A model generated the notes under the pieces. It saw only the letters and a program-made list of their open reading frames with translations, searched no databases and was not told the origin of the DNA. Of a stretch of DNA of 64,000 bases, positions 47,928 through 58,929 are shown in pieces. Source of the DNA: Heterodera schachtii (Eukaryota; Nematoda; Chromadorea; Rhabditida; Heteroderidae); assembly GCA_023374025.1 (NCBI GenBank), contig SIJG01000010.1, positions 1,649,660 through 1,713,659 on the forward strand. The letters are read 5' to 3'. Position 1 is the stretch's first letter, and every line of letters starts with the position of its first letter. A program made the position numbers and the translations under genes.

Positions 47928-50084
47928 TTAAGTCGTCTTGTAATGATGACGAGAAGCTGCTGCTGCTGAACCACCGCCCTCCGCTTCCTTCAGGCAACAG
48001 TTCGCATGGGCCACACGGATCAACGCGTACGGGAAGCAGGTGTCCAGCAGGCCGTAGTTGAGCCATGGCGACTGGCAGCAGAGCCGGTCGAGCAACAAAT
48101 ACACGGACTGATGCTGTTGATGGTGGTGGTGGTGTTGTTGTTGCTGATGCCGGCTGTTGTTCGGTTGCTCTGTCGACGAAGAAAATGTGTCAACAATTTG
48201 TAGCAGTCCGCTGGAGGCCAACTGTACAGAAATGGATAAAGTGTATTTAAAAAATAACACTTATTACAAAACCAAAGTTTGAAAAGACATTTTTTGGAAA
48301 CATTTCAAAGAGAAAGTTTTCAAAAAAAATTAATAAGAAAATTTTTGAAAAATTTTAGGGGGGGGGGGGATACGGCAAAGGGAGAGCGAGCTGCTCACAT
48401 CCATTAGGACTCTACAAAAATTAACAAAAAATAAAAATATTGTCGAAGAATTGGGTAATGCACCGGTGAAACATTTTGGTTATTTTGTCCATCCAATGCG
48501 ACCTTTAAAATCCTTCACAATTTTTTTGAGGCGATTTATCGGCCCAATTGGCACTGTGCAAAATGTGCCAAATGGTTCCTATCGCCTGGGAAGGAACCGA
48601 ACTCAACAGAAACAACAACAACGACAGAAGCACGAACCACTGAACTACCAATTCAATATGCTCGCCAAAATGAAAACTTGCTATTTTATAGTAAATTTTA
48701 GCATTTATTTTTTAATTCACTAATTGAATGTAAATGGTATTAAAAAGAGGTGAAATAAAATAATATCAAAAAAGGAAAACATTACTCTCTACCTAAAATT
48801 TGAAGTAATTTGAAATCGCTTTGAAACGAATAAATTTTAAAAATACGGTACAAAATTTAATTGTATCTATAGTATACCGCCAAAAATTCGCGCATCCGAT
48901 CGCCCGTGTCGCCGCGCTGGTGCAGAAAGAACAGCGCACCGACCAACGTGTTCACCGCCAACGGGATGGTGTGGGAATTGTTTTTTGTCACTTTAAAGTA
49001 TGTCACCATGTAAAATGTGTTTCAAAAATTGGCACAAATTCACTGACCCATCAGTGAGGCACGGAAAAATGAGTGCGGAGACTGTGCCAATTTGGGTAAC
49101 GCAATGGCAATAAACACAATCAGCAGACAGGCAATGTTGTAGTGCTGAAAAATATAATGAATTGGGGGTAGTGCCTCCGACCGCGACCGCCAAACCCGAA
49201 AATTAAGGACATTTTTCAGGGGTATTCATCGACCCCGACTTTTGCCACCCCAAAGGGTCGGGCCCTACCCTAGAATAACCAAAAAAGGGATGAAAACGAA
49301 GTGCCAGAACATCCATATTTTGAAAAATGAATTGAGTTTCATATTTTAATCCTACCCATTAAATTAATTTCAAATGTTTGTTCACCTCCTCCACATCGTT
49401 CAGTCCGTTGTTGTTCGCCTGCTGTTTGCATGCGTTGACCAGTGCCAAGTCCACGTCCAACTTGAACCCGCTGGCAGCGCACGCTTCGCCAATGTTCTGT
49501 TCAATTTCGGAATGCACCCATTGTAATGTGTCGTCTTCTTCCCGCTCCCACCCTGGCCCAAAACACGAACAATTTTCTGCAGTTCGTCCGCTGCCGAATC
49601 GATCAGTGAGCCGAGCGAGCTGATCAGAAACGGACAACGCTGGCGCAACACGTCGTTCAGTGCGCCAAACAAAAGGTCCCGAAAAGCGATGATCTCACCA
49701 ATGATGATCACCCGTTGGAGCAGCGATTCGATGGCGGACGGTGCCGCCGTTGCGGTCGACGCACATGTTGAAGCTGTACAGGCGGAGGAGGAGCCGGGCA
49801 ACGAAGTGGACGAATTTGCAACTGATGAAGAGGTGGAGGAAGATGCATAATGTTGGTGATGATGATGATGATTCGTCCGTCGATTGTTTTCCTTGCAATT
49901 CAAATCGGAAGAAGACGAAGCCGTACAACAACCACTGAGTTGGGCAACAATCTGTGAAATGTTTTTGTTTTAAAACAAAAATTTATTGCAAAAAAAGAAC
50001 GAAATTAACTTTTATATATTATTTACTACGGCGATCAGTCAAATCGCTGAAAAACTGATGAGAGCAGAAGGAGAGAGAGAAAGC

Positions 50085-50122
<38 letters not shown>

Positions 50123-50132
50123 GAGAGAAAGC

Positions 50133-50173
<41 letters not shown>

Positions 50174-53100
50174 GAGAAAAGCGAAAGAGAGAGAGAGAGA
50201 AAGAGAAGAGCGAGAGAGAGAAAGAAAGCGAGAGAAAGAAAGAGAAGAGAAAGCAAGAGAGAGAGAGAAAGCCAAAAAAAAGAGCATTTAGAAAAAAATC
50301 CTTTTGAACGCACTTCTCGCAGTTTTGCCGGCTTGTCAAAGTTGACCCGTGCCGCGTGCAGTGCCTCCCTGTTCTCCCTGACCAGCTTGAACAGCTCCGT
50401 GATTTGGCTGGCAATTTGCCAAACCAGCCGCTCCTCCATCGCCTTGATGCCGTAGGGACCGATCAGTTGGGCGAGCGCGCGCAATTCCCGCGGGTCCGTG
50501 TAACTTTCGGCGAACAACGCACCGGCGCCGGTGGTGGCACTCGTCTGCTGTTGCTGCGGCTGTTCACTGGTCACAAATGCTTGCAAATGGTCCGAGTACA
50601 GCAACTGTCCGGTGCTCGCCTTGCGCAACAACACCTCCAAATACCTGTGAAAGTAACCGCAAATTGATCGCTATTTAGAATCGACGCTTTCGCGATTAGA
50701 AACATCCCATAAAAATGGTAACAAGAAAGGGCCAAGAATTCAGACTCGGTATTCTTGAAAAGTTTTCAAACTTACGAGTTTTTCTAATATTTTCTTGAAA
50801 TTTTCTTATACAATTTTTTTTTTTTTTTTTGCTCGTCTCACCATTTTGAGTACACTTCGGCCAATGTCTCCTGCCCTTGGGCGTCCTCCCGCTGCGATTG
50901 TTGGAGCATCGCGTCGCGGAACAGACACACAATGTCATAGGCCACTACAAAATGTGTAGGGGTGCCAGTTTTTCCATCAATGGGTCAAAATGCGGCACGG
51001 ACCCCACAAAAACCCGACAAATGCCGTTGTTTAAAAATTGAAATAAAATAACTCACAAAATGTGTCCAAGTCCTGCAACGCGTGCATTTGGGCACAGAGA
51101 AATGCCAACATTTCGGACGGACGCCGTGGGTGTGGTGACATAGGACAATTGGTGGTGGTTGTGTTGCTGTCATTCTGTGCCATCGCCGGCCCGGCGCCGC
51201 CTCCTCCGTTCGGTGCCGTACCGGACGTTGTCGTCGCTGTTGCGAAACGTAAATGCCGGACCATCGACGTTTTCAGATGCCGTTCCAAGTTTTGGTAGAG
51301 GAATTCACGGGGCACAAAAATGTGCCTGAAAATTTTTGGCGGAATTAACCGAATTTGCGTTTTCTATTTTTTCTAATAAAAAACCCCATTTTCAAATTTT
51401 TCCATTAAAAATTGTTTTGTTTTTTTGCATAATGTTTATATGTGTATATTGTGATATAGAAGTAAAACAAAAAGTGCACTTGGAAATGTGAATTTCTTTG
51501 GCACTGCCAATGGCATGGCACAGTTCGGCCAGGTAAAGCGCGGTGGAGTCACCGGCGGACACGGGTTGGCCCGCTTCGCGGATGCTTTCGTGGCCGGGCA
51601 TCCGTTCGTCCGCCATTTTTTGTTGCTGCGCAAGCTCACATTTATCTGCTTGTGTGTGTTTTAGTGCACAAATAGGTTAGATGATTTGATCCAACGGATG
51701 AAAAAAGCGGAGAGAGAGAGAGAGACTTTGGCTTAAAATGACACAATTTTTGGAGCATTTTGGGCCAAAGCTTTTTAGAATTTTGATTCATGATGACTTT
51801 TTTTTGGGATTTGGGGTCAACTTTTTGAAAAAAAAGCAAGGGAATTCATGACGAAATATGGAGTGCAGTAAATTTTTTTCAAGAAATCACTCATATTCAT
51901 TTAAAAATAATTTAAAAAAAATTTGTTTGTGTCTGTCCCCAGTCGTCGAAGACCAACCCACCGTCATTTTCAGCTGCTGCCAACAGTTTGTAAGTGGCGG
52001 CCAAAATGCGTGCGCATGTGTGCGGCGATTGGTTCAACTCCATTTGGTGTTTGTCCGTGCACAGTTTGCCAAACACTTCGATGACCTTCTTGGCCAGCTC
52101 GTCCAACGCGCTGTTGCACGTGTTAAGTCCTGAAAACACAAAAAATGATGAAATATATAAAAGAAATTTTACGTAAAATTTTTTTAAAAATTTATAAAAA
52201 AAATTTAATTAAATTTGCAAAAAAGAAACAAATTCTGAGGTAAAAGTCGCTACATAATTTGAGGGTTTTTAATTATTTCAAATGATCGCGGTTAATCACG
52301 CGTAATTTTTTCAAATTTATAAAATTTCAAAAAAAACAGAAAATTTTTTAGAAATTTTTGAGCACCTTTCTCAATGACAAGGTCCCGCTCTTCCGGGCAC
52401 ATTTCGTGCAACGCATTCTCAAAGTTTGTGGCAATGTGCGCAAAAGCAATGGAGAAGCGGGACTGGACGGGAAAGTCGAGCGCATGGCGAAGATGGGCAT
52501 CGAACAAATGGGCATGGAAACTGAAAAAATGTTTACAAATTTTTTGATAATTTTTAGTTTAATGAAATAAATAACATTTTAAAAAAACTTGGACTCAAAA
52601 AGAAATATTTAATATTGTGAAAAAAGTTAATATTTTTTACTAGAAATAACCAGTAATTGAAATTTTTTTTTTAATTTTGGTGTGGTAGGTCTTGGATGGG
52701 GTGCGGTGCCAACAAGGAAAATCATTAAATTTTCAGCAAAAAACACTATTTTCTCTTAAAAATTTGGGTTCGGATGGATTTGGGGGGTGGAGATTTATTG
52801 CCAAAAACGCATTGAAAAACGTGCCAATAAATGCTGAGGTCGCTGGTCTCGCCCAGCAACGCGTGCAAGTCGTCAATTTGCTTCAGGTGGAAAATGGCGG
52901 TGTTCAGCGCCACCGCCAAATTGCCATGGGTGTGCAGTTTGAAGGCGGACCGGCCGACGCTGCTGTTGGCCTGGAAGCGGAACCAGTCGAGACGGACAGC
53001 ACGCGAGTCCACCACAATGCCATCGACTGGACAAAATTTCCATGGATTATGGTTCTCGGAATTATATAGTAATGTCCAATCCATGCCATGCCTTTGACGC

Positions 53101-56100
53101 TTTCCAATGCGTCGGCGCATGCACGGAGGAGCAGCGCCTCGTAGTCGGACAGTTCAGCACCGTCGGCGCTCAACTGATGAAGCTGTTCGGCCAACAATGG
53201 CGCGTCATAGCCAGCAACGTATTCGGCATGGTAATGGGCAATGATGTCGGCATGTTTCAGCACCAAGTTGCGCAGTTCGCACATGTAGAAGAGCAGTTCG
53301 GGCAGAAACCTGTAGGGGCAGACAAATACAGTATATTTGGGAGTTCAATAAAAGTGAGCACTTAAATTTAAACAAAATTTAAAAAAACTTGAATGGAGCA
53401 AAACTGAAAAAGTGAAAAGCAGAATAGATGAATAATCTCAGAATTTTTTTTGAAAACTCACTTATCCACTACAATGGTGGCCAACCCGCTCCTGGCCATC
53501 GCCTTTTTGCTGGAGAATGCGGTTTGCATCAGCTGGGGCCACAGTTCGCTGTGCCGCAACAGCCACAGCACCTCGTCCCGGGCGTAGGCCAAGCCCATCC
53601 AAACGAACAGACACTTGGGTCCAAGCAGTCCGGGCTGGTCGCCAATCAGCAGGCACAGCTCGCGCAGTGCCATCCGCAAAAAGTGCCGTCGATGGGCGTG
53701 CAGGTGGCCAGCCGCGTGCAGTGTATTCACACCTGGAGGGGGGGGGGGGGGAAGTGAGGATGGCATGTTTTTTGGTGCAATTCATTTATCGCACAAAAAA
53801 ATTACCAAAATCTAAGATTTGAAAAATATGGGTCTAAAATTTTTTTGATCGCTCAAATAAGCATAAATAAAAACAAATTTAAAAACAAATGAAATCTTTA
53901 AAAACTGCGAATTTACCAATATTTCGGGTTTTACAAAGTCTTCTTCTAAAAATAATTTTTTTTAGAAAAGAAATATCTCTTGAAAAAAAATTTCTAGGCC
54001 CTTTTTCTGGGGAAGTCTTTGGTTTTTCCCAGGAAATGGGAAGAAATCAGGGACAACAGGCAAAATGTGTACTATTTTACAAGCTGTTTTCATTTTCTTG
54101 GCATTTTCCCACAAAAATGGGCACGGATACTCAACAGAAAACCCAATCCGGAAAGGCGTTTACATCAGGTCTTTAAAAAACGATCAAAAATTAAAAAAAA
54201 TCCTCATAAAAAATCAATGAACCAAAATTCCCCAAAAAACCATTTTTGAATTAAAAAAAAAGTTTTTGGCATTATGCACTACTTCAACAACAACTGTTGT
54301 GATTATGAATGAACTGTATTGACTGACCGTCCTTCAGCTCGCCCACCAACTGCTTGACCATGCTGTACTGTTGTTGGTGCTGCTGTTGCGATTGGTGGTT
54401 GTGTTGCTGTTGCTGCTTGATGTGCTCCAACACCGTGTGCACCAACGGTTGGACAACAATGCATTCGTCACGGAACAAATGGACCACCAAACAGTGCTGA
54501 ACTGCCCGCTGGTACAGCGGGCCAAGGTTGGCCGAATGTGCCGGGTCCACCAGCAACCGATGGCACACCGTCAGACCAACTGAAAATAAATGGTGGAATG
54601 TGTAACAGAATGAAATGCTGATGCCAGGGCATTTCATCCAAAAAAATAAAATAAAATAAAAAAAGTAAAGAAAAAATAGTGGCATTTTTACATCGGTTAC
54701 CATTTTTTTTGGCACTCTGTCCCTTGATAATGCATTGTCTGGCACTTTATCTGTTAAAGTAATTAACGACCAACAAATGATCCACTGGTCCATGGTGTCC
54801 AGTGAAAGGTATTCGCATGCGATTGTGCCGGTCTGTGCCGCGTAAAGCATTTGCTTGGGATGGGCCACCAGCGAGAGCAGTGCCGCGTCACGTTGCTGTT
54901 CCGCCGAAATGTTGCGCTTGAAATAAATTTCGCGCAGCGAATCCAACGCGGCACCGACCAACTGAAAAACAAAAATGTAATGAGAAAGAAATTCAAATCC
55001 ACCAATTTATAATTGTAAAATCCATTAATTTAACTGCACTAAATAATAGTAAAATGGACAAATTTATGGGACAGAAAAAAATTTAAACTTTTTGAAAAAA
55101 TTCGCTGATTGTTTTTTTATTTGAAAATGAATGAAAATGCTGTATAAATCTCTACAATAAATATGCCTATGAAATTGCGACAAAAAAAAGTCGGAAGAAT
55201 GTTGGGTATTAAAAAAATTGAAACAAGTGTGGTACAGGGATGGAAATCCGAGGCTTCCCAACAATTTTTGGAAGTCGGAATTCGTGCCATTAAATTAATG
55301 TCGAAAACTCGGAAAGAAATCCGCACCCTCCCCGTTGTGTGTATTGTATAATAGAGACCAGAAAATGTGTAGGGTTCTTAAAAAATCAGGGTCGGAGATA
55401 AAGGACAAAAAAAATATTTCTCCTCTTTAATCCCCCTGTTTTCCTGTAAAATGAAGATTTTTCGATGGAAAAATATTGGATTTGTTTTTCTGTGCTCCTC
55501 ACCCACCCGGTAAGGAAAGGCCCAAATCCTCGGCCAATTTGCGCATCGGCTGCTCATAGTCCACCACCATTTGGCCAAGGCGCGGGAATGACGGCTCACT
55601 GCACGCGTGCATCAGCTCGTGCGCCGCGTTGTACAGGCCGAGCACCGCCTTGCGGTCGTCCAGCCGCGAGAGGAGCACCATCAGAGAGACAAAGTTGGTG
55701 AACAGACTCAGAAAGGTGGTGGTCAGGTCGAAGTAGAACACCTTTGACATGGAATGAAACGGCGATTTAATGGTTTTATTTTTTGGTTAGATTAAATGTC
55801 CCCCAAAAAAAAAAATTGAGAGAAATTCAGTGAATGAATGAGTCATAATCAGTGTACTAAATTTATTTATAAAAAATTGTATTTATACAATAGATCTTAG
55901 AGCCCGGACGGGATCGAGATCCCGCCGGGATTTTCCTGGGATCCCGATCCCGGCTTTTTTCAAAAAGGGCCGGGAATTTGAATTTTGTCAACTCAAATTT
56001 TTAATTTCTTATATTTCTTGGTATAAATCTTCTTCTCTGATTGTCACCACAATTTCATACAATGTTCAATTTGCACTGATTTGCGTCCATTGCGGTGAAC

Positions 56101-56723
56101 AGTTGCAAAATGGCGTCCTTCAAGTCGAGCAAGTCCGCAAAAGTGTAGTAGTACAGGGACAGCTTCTTCAGAATGTCCCCTTTCATTTCATTCACACACG
56201 AAAAAGCGGTCTAAAATGCGTTTAAAAATTTTTTATGTCTAACCAAAATTTGAAAAATGCGGATTTAGCGGTGCTAGCATTTAAAATTTTGGAAATTTAA
56301 GCGAAATCAAACTCAAACTAAATTAAAAAAATGCATTTTTTCCATAAAATTGCGTAAAAAATTTAAATTTATTAACACTTCCCTCTAAAAAAGCATTTTT
56401 TCCCCTAATGGTAAAAAATTAAAATTTATAAAATTCCCCTAGTTTTTCGAACCGAGTTCCGTTTGATGTCAATGATCGGAAAGCGTTTGACAATGGTGGA
56501 AATAGCCGAGTCAAGCGATTTGTCATTCAAAAACTGTGGCCTTGACTTCGGGTCGGCACACGCCTTCTTCATGTTGTAGAAGCGGGTCAACATGCCGACT
56601 GTACGGTCTGACAAACAATTTTTAAGGCATTTTGCTTGCTATAAGCAAAAACCCACCGTTTAAAATGACCAATTTCTCCGCAAATTTCAGCTGTGATGGG
56701 TCTGACCCGATCTTGTAGGTCAT
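47928..56723 (-). CDS. gex-3: NCKAP1/HEM (GEX-3) subunit of the WAVE complex (about 1,314 aa)
   Basis: Twenty exons: 56723-56657, 56607-56453, 56210-56061, 55741-55507, 54961-54775, 54579-54328, 53732-53462, 53309-53092, 53026-52825, 52520-52366, 52129-51962, 51648-51480, 51325-51057, 50944-50842, 50644-50314, 49951-49612, 49552-49386, 49144-49048, 48990-48878 and 48221-47928. Family landmarks in order: LKFAEKLVILNDRTVGMLTR, YNMKKACADPK, LMVLLSRLDDRKAVLGLYN, FPRLGQMVVDYEQP, CEYLSLDTMDQWII, DQPGLLGPKCLFVWMGLAYA, RLDWFRFQA, ETSDLSIYCF, CPEERD, FVPREFLYQNLE, LIGPYGIKAMEE, SVYLLLDRL and LLDTCFPYALIRVAH. NCKAP1 scaffolds Sra1/GEX-2 and WAVE/Abi to drive Rac-dependent Arp2/3 actin assembly at membranes. 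Two or three introns use GC donors. The exon 4-5 junction (phase 1 to 0) is unresolved. Poly-Q/H/S insertions lie in exons 6, 16 and 20. Confidence 0.96.
50067..50275. repeat. GA-rich purine tract in a gex-3 intron
   Basis: About 210 bp of imperfect (GA)n and GAAA repeats, almost purely purine on the + strand and thus polypyrimidine in the gex-3 pre-mRNA. It lies in the intron between exons 15 and 16, about 40 bp from the exon 15 donor. Open frames across it on both strands are low-complexity artefacts. Confidence 0.95.
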
Positions 56724-56729
56724 CTTTTG

Positions 56730-56737
56730 CTTAAAAC
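56730..56737 (-). promoter_or_regulatory. gex-3 trans-splice acceptor lying in a target-site duplication
   Basis: On the minus strand the 8 bases read GTTTTAAG and are followed by CAAAAG and the gex-3 ATG at 56723. This is a nematode-type 3' splice site (TTTTAAG) placed for spliced-leader addition. The same 8 bp are the target duplication of the adjacent hAT-like element. Acceptor use is inferred, not shown. Confidence 0.5.
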
Positions 56738-57660
56738 TAGAGTGCAGCGGGACCGGGACCGGGCCGGGAATTCCCGGTCATCCGAGGTCCCGGTCCCGGG
56801 TTTTGAAAAGCTCAGGTCCCGGTCCCGGTAGGGCAACCGGGAACCGGGAAAAACAAGCACTGGTAAGAATGGGGGTCTGAGTGAAAAATTAGAGATGAAA
56901 ATTAAGAGTTAAAAAGGGAAAAATTTAAAAAAATATTAATATATTCTTTAAAAGTGTGTGAAAATGGCCTAGTGGCTAGTCTCCTTGAGTTTTCCCTTCT
57001 TCTTTCCCATGGTTCAATCCCTCTACAGAAATTAAATTATATTTAATTTTCTTTTTGTATACCCATGGGTTTCCTATAGACAAAATATGATTCTTCATTT
57101 TTTTAATCGACACATATTTTATCATTTTTTAAATGAAAATCCATATTAAATTGTTTAGCCTAGTATTATTAAAAGCCAACCTTTTTTGTTGAAAATCTGT
57201 TAACAAATTACACTCAAATTTTCAAACTTTCCCCCGGCGGCGCCTATCGGCACCACCGGACCCCTTTCTTTCCCAAAAGTTTTTAGAAAAAACATGCCGA
57301 AAAAATGATGTGAAAAGTAAATCTGAATTTCTAATAATATTCGATCATTTGAGTCAAAAAGTGATTAATTGTTGAAATAACTGAAATAAATTCAAATCAA
57401 AAATTTAATTAATTTAATTTGGCTTTAACCTTTGGATTTTATTAAATAAAAAACAAAATAAAAATTTAATTTTGTATTATTTTCAGTTGAAAAAAAAAAT
57501 TAAAATTTGAATTTTTTAAAAATTTTTGAATTTTTAAAAATTCCCGGTTGGTCCCGGTTCCCGGTCCCGAAGAAAAATCGAGGTCCCGGTCCCGGTTTCT
57601 CAGGCCCCGGCAAGTCCCGGTCCCGGTTTCGCCCAAAATTCCCGGTCCCGCTGCACTCTA
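56738..57660. mobile_element. 923-bp hAT-like element with GGGACC-rich ends
   Basis: Perfect inverted termini begin TAGAGTGCAGCGGGACCGGG. They are flanked by a perfect 8-bp duplication, CTTAAAAC (56730-56737 and 57661-57668). TAGAG fits the hAT YARNG terminus and 8 bp fits hAT duplications. Subterminal regions are packed with GGTCCCGGT repeats (about 56750-56850 and 57540-57650). The interior is AT-rich without a transposase. A tRNA-like stretch at about 56965-57025 (TGGCCTAGTGGCTAG and GGTTCAATCCC) resembles pol III A and B boxes. It sits directly upstream of the gex-3 start codon. Confidence 0.9.
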
Positions 57661-57668
57661 CTTAAAAC

Positions 57669-58019
57669 AGTCACATATAAAAATGGATAAACCATAAATA
57701 AAAAAATAACGAAATCAAAAGATAGGCTCATTCATTATTTGAAGGATTTTGGCCTTGGAAACAAAAATTCTTGCCGGGCACTCAAAAAAAGTCGAGAATC
57801 CGCGACCCATAGCTCTTTTGAGATGTTTTTGTTTTTTTGTTTGGCATTACGTTATCTTAATTTTTCAATTTTAAATTTTGAAATCGAATTTGATTTTTAG
57901 AAGATACGGTTTAATCTTGTTCTAATGAGCATGATATCCATTTTTAGCTCCTTTTTGCCGTCTTCGTCCATCCAACAAGCAATTTTCGCTTCATTTGTCA
58001 CCTCAATATTATGATTTTC
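57669..58019. other. Intergenic, no gene seen
   Basis: AT-rich sequence on the original upstream side of gex-3. The stretch next to the second CTTAAAAC copy (57661-57690) is presumably the pre-insertion 5' flank of gex-3. No exon or clear promoter motif is seen. Confidence 0.45.
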
Positions 58020-58293
58020 GGCGCTATATGCAGTGGTCAATTTTGAATTTTATCAAAAAGTAAAAGGGGGACCCTTTTGTTTTGTGAAATTTTTTTGTGA
58101 TAAAAAACCATGAAAATTGTGTTATCCGGGGTTTTAGAGGTTTCTGATCACGAATCTAACATCTAATTCGAGGTCATGGACCCAAAAAACCCCAGGGAAT
58201 AAATTTGCATGACTATATATTAAAATTTTTGCAAAACAATAGGGTCCCACCTTTTTGATAAAATTCAAAATTGACCACTTTACATATAGCGCC
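58020..58293. mobile_element. 274-bp inverted-repeat MITE, 8-bp target duplication
   Basis: Inverted ends of about 60 bp begin GGCGCTATATG and include GTGGTCAATTTTGAATTTTA and then ATCAAAAAG. They are flanked by the direct repeat TGATTTTC (58012-58019 and 58294-58301). The middle holds a piece of the dispersed repeat also seen near 24520, 28255 and 30330. There is no coding frame. Confidence 0.85.
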
Positions 58294-58674
58294 TGATTTT
58301 CTTTTTAAAATATTCAGTTCCTTCCTTCTAATTGGCTAATTATCTTGTCCATGAGCTTTGCTGTTCCTCATTCCCTTAATATACCGAATTCTATAATTTT
58401 ACCAAAATCCAGTTCCTAATCCCTTTTTCCCCATTTTTAATCAGGTTTTTCAACCTTCCCCTTAATTTTTCCATAATTTCCTGGCCTTTCATTGCACATT
58501 TAAACTGTAATCTTTTAAGTTTTGGCAGTTTGTACGGTACTCCTTCGGTTTGGGTCCCGGTTTTAGGTCAAAATTTTTTGCAATTTTTTAAAATTTTTGT
58601 CAGAATTGCTTTTATTAATGGAAATGTTTAAAAATTTTATTCGAGCTGATATTTATAAAATTTCGGACGGGAAA

Positions 58675-58875
58675 CAACCTGCTTTGCCACCCCCTCCCTT
58701 GTGCCACAGCAAATACCCTCTGAAAATTTATTAGGGGCGGCGTCGACAAGGCACTGTCTTTGCCTTTGTCTGACGACTTTGCCATGGACGAAAAGCGCGC
58801 CAAGCTCGTGGAAGCGTTGGAGCAGAATAGGTGGAAAGAGTTGCGCAACGCATTTGCGGACAAGTTGCACAGATG
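58675..58875 (+). pseudogene. Scrambled fragment of the coiled-coil gene
   Basis: Three pieces of the gene at 41387-47113 are joined out of order. 58676-58787 matches the end of intron 9 and the start of exon 10 (TGTGCCACA...CCCTCTGAAAATT, then GCGGCGTCGAC and CTTTGCC). About 58788-58830 matches exon 2 (GAAGCGTTGGAGCAGAA). About 58835-58870 matches exon 9 (GTTGCGCAACGCATTTGC). Genomic order in the parent is exon 2, exon 9, intron 9, exon 10. Not functional as it stands. Confidence 0.8.
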
Positions 58876-58929
58876 GTGTGTGGGCGGAATGGGGTGGGAT
58901 ATATGTGAAAATCTTTATTCGATCCAATT

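Noticed and set aside
50019..50640. Long Ser/Leu- or Arg/Glu-rich frames across the GA tract
   Set aside because: They are translations of a simple purine repeat in a gex-3 intron; only the part upstream of 50314 is a real gex-3 exon.
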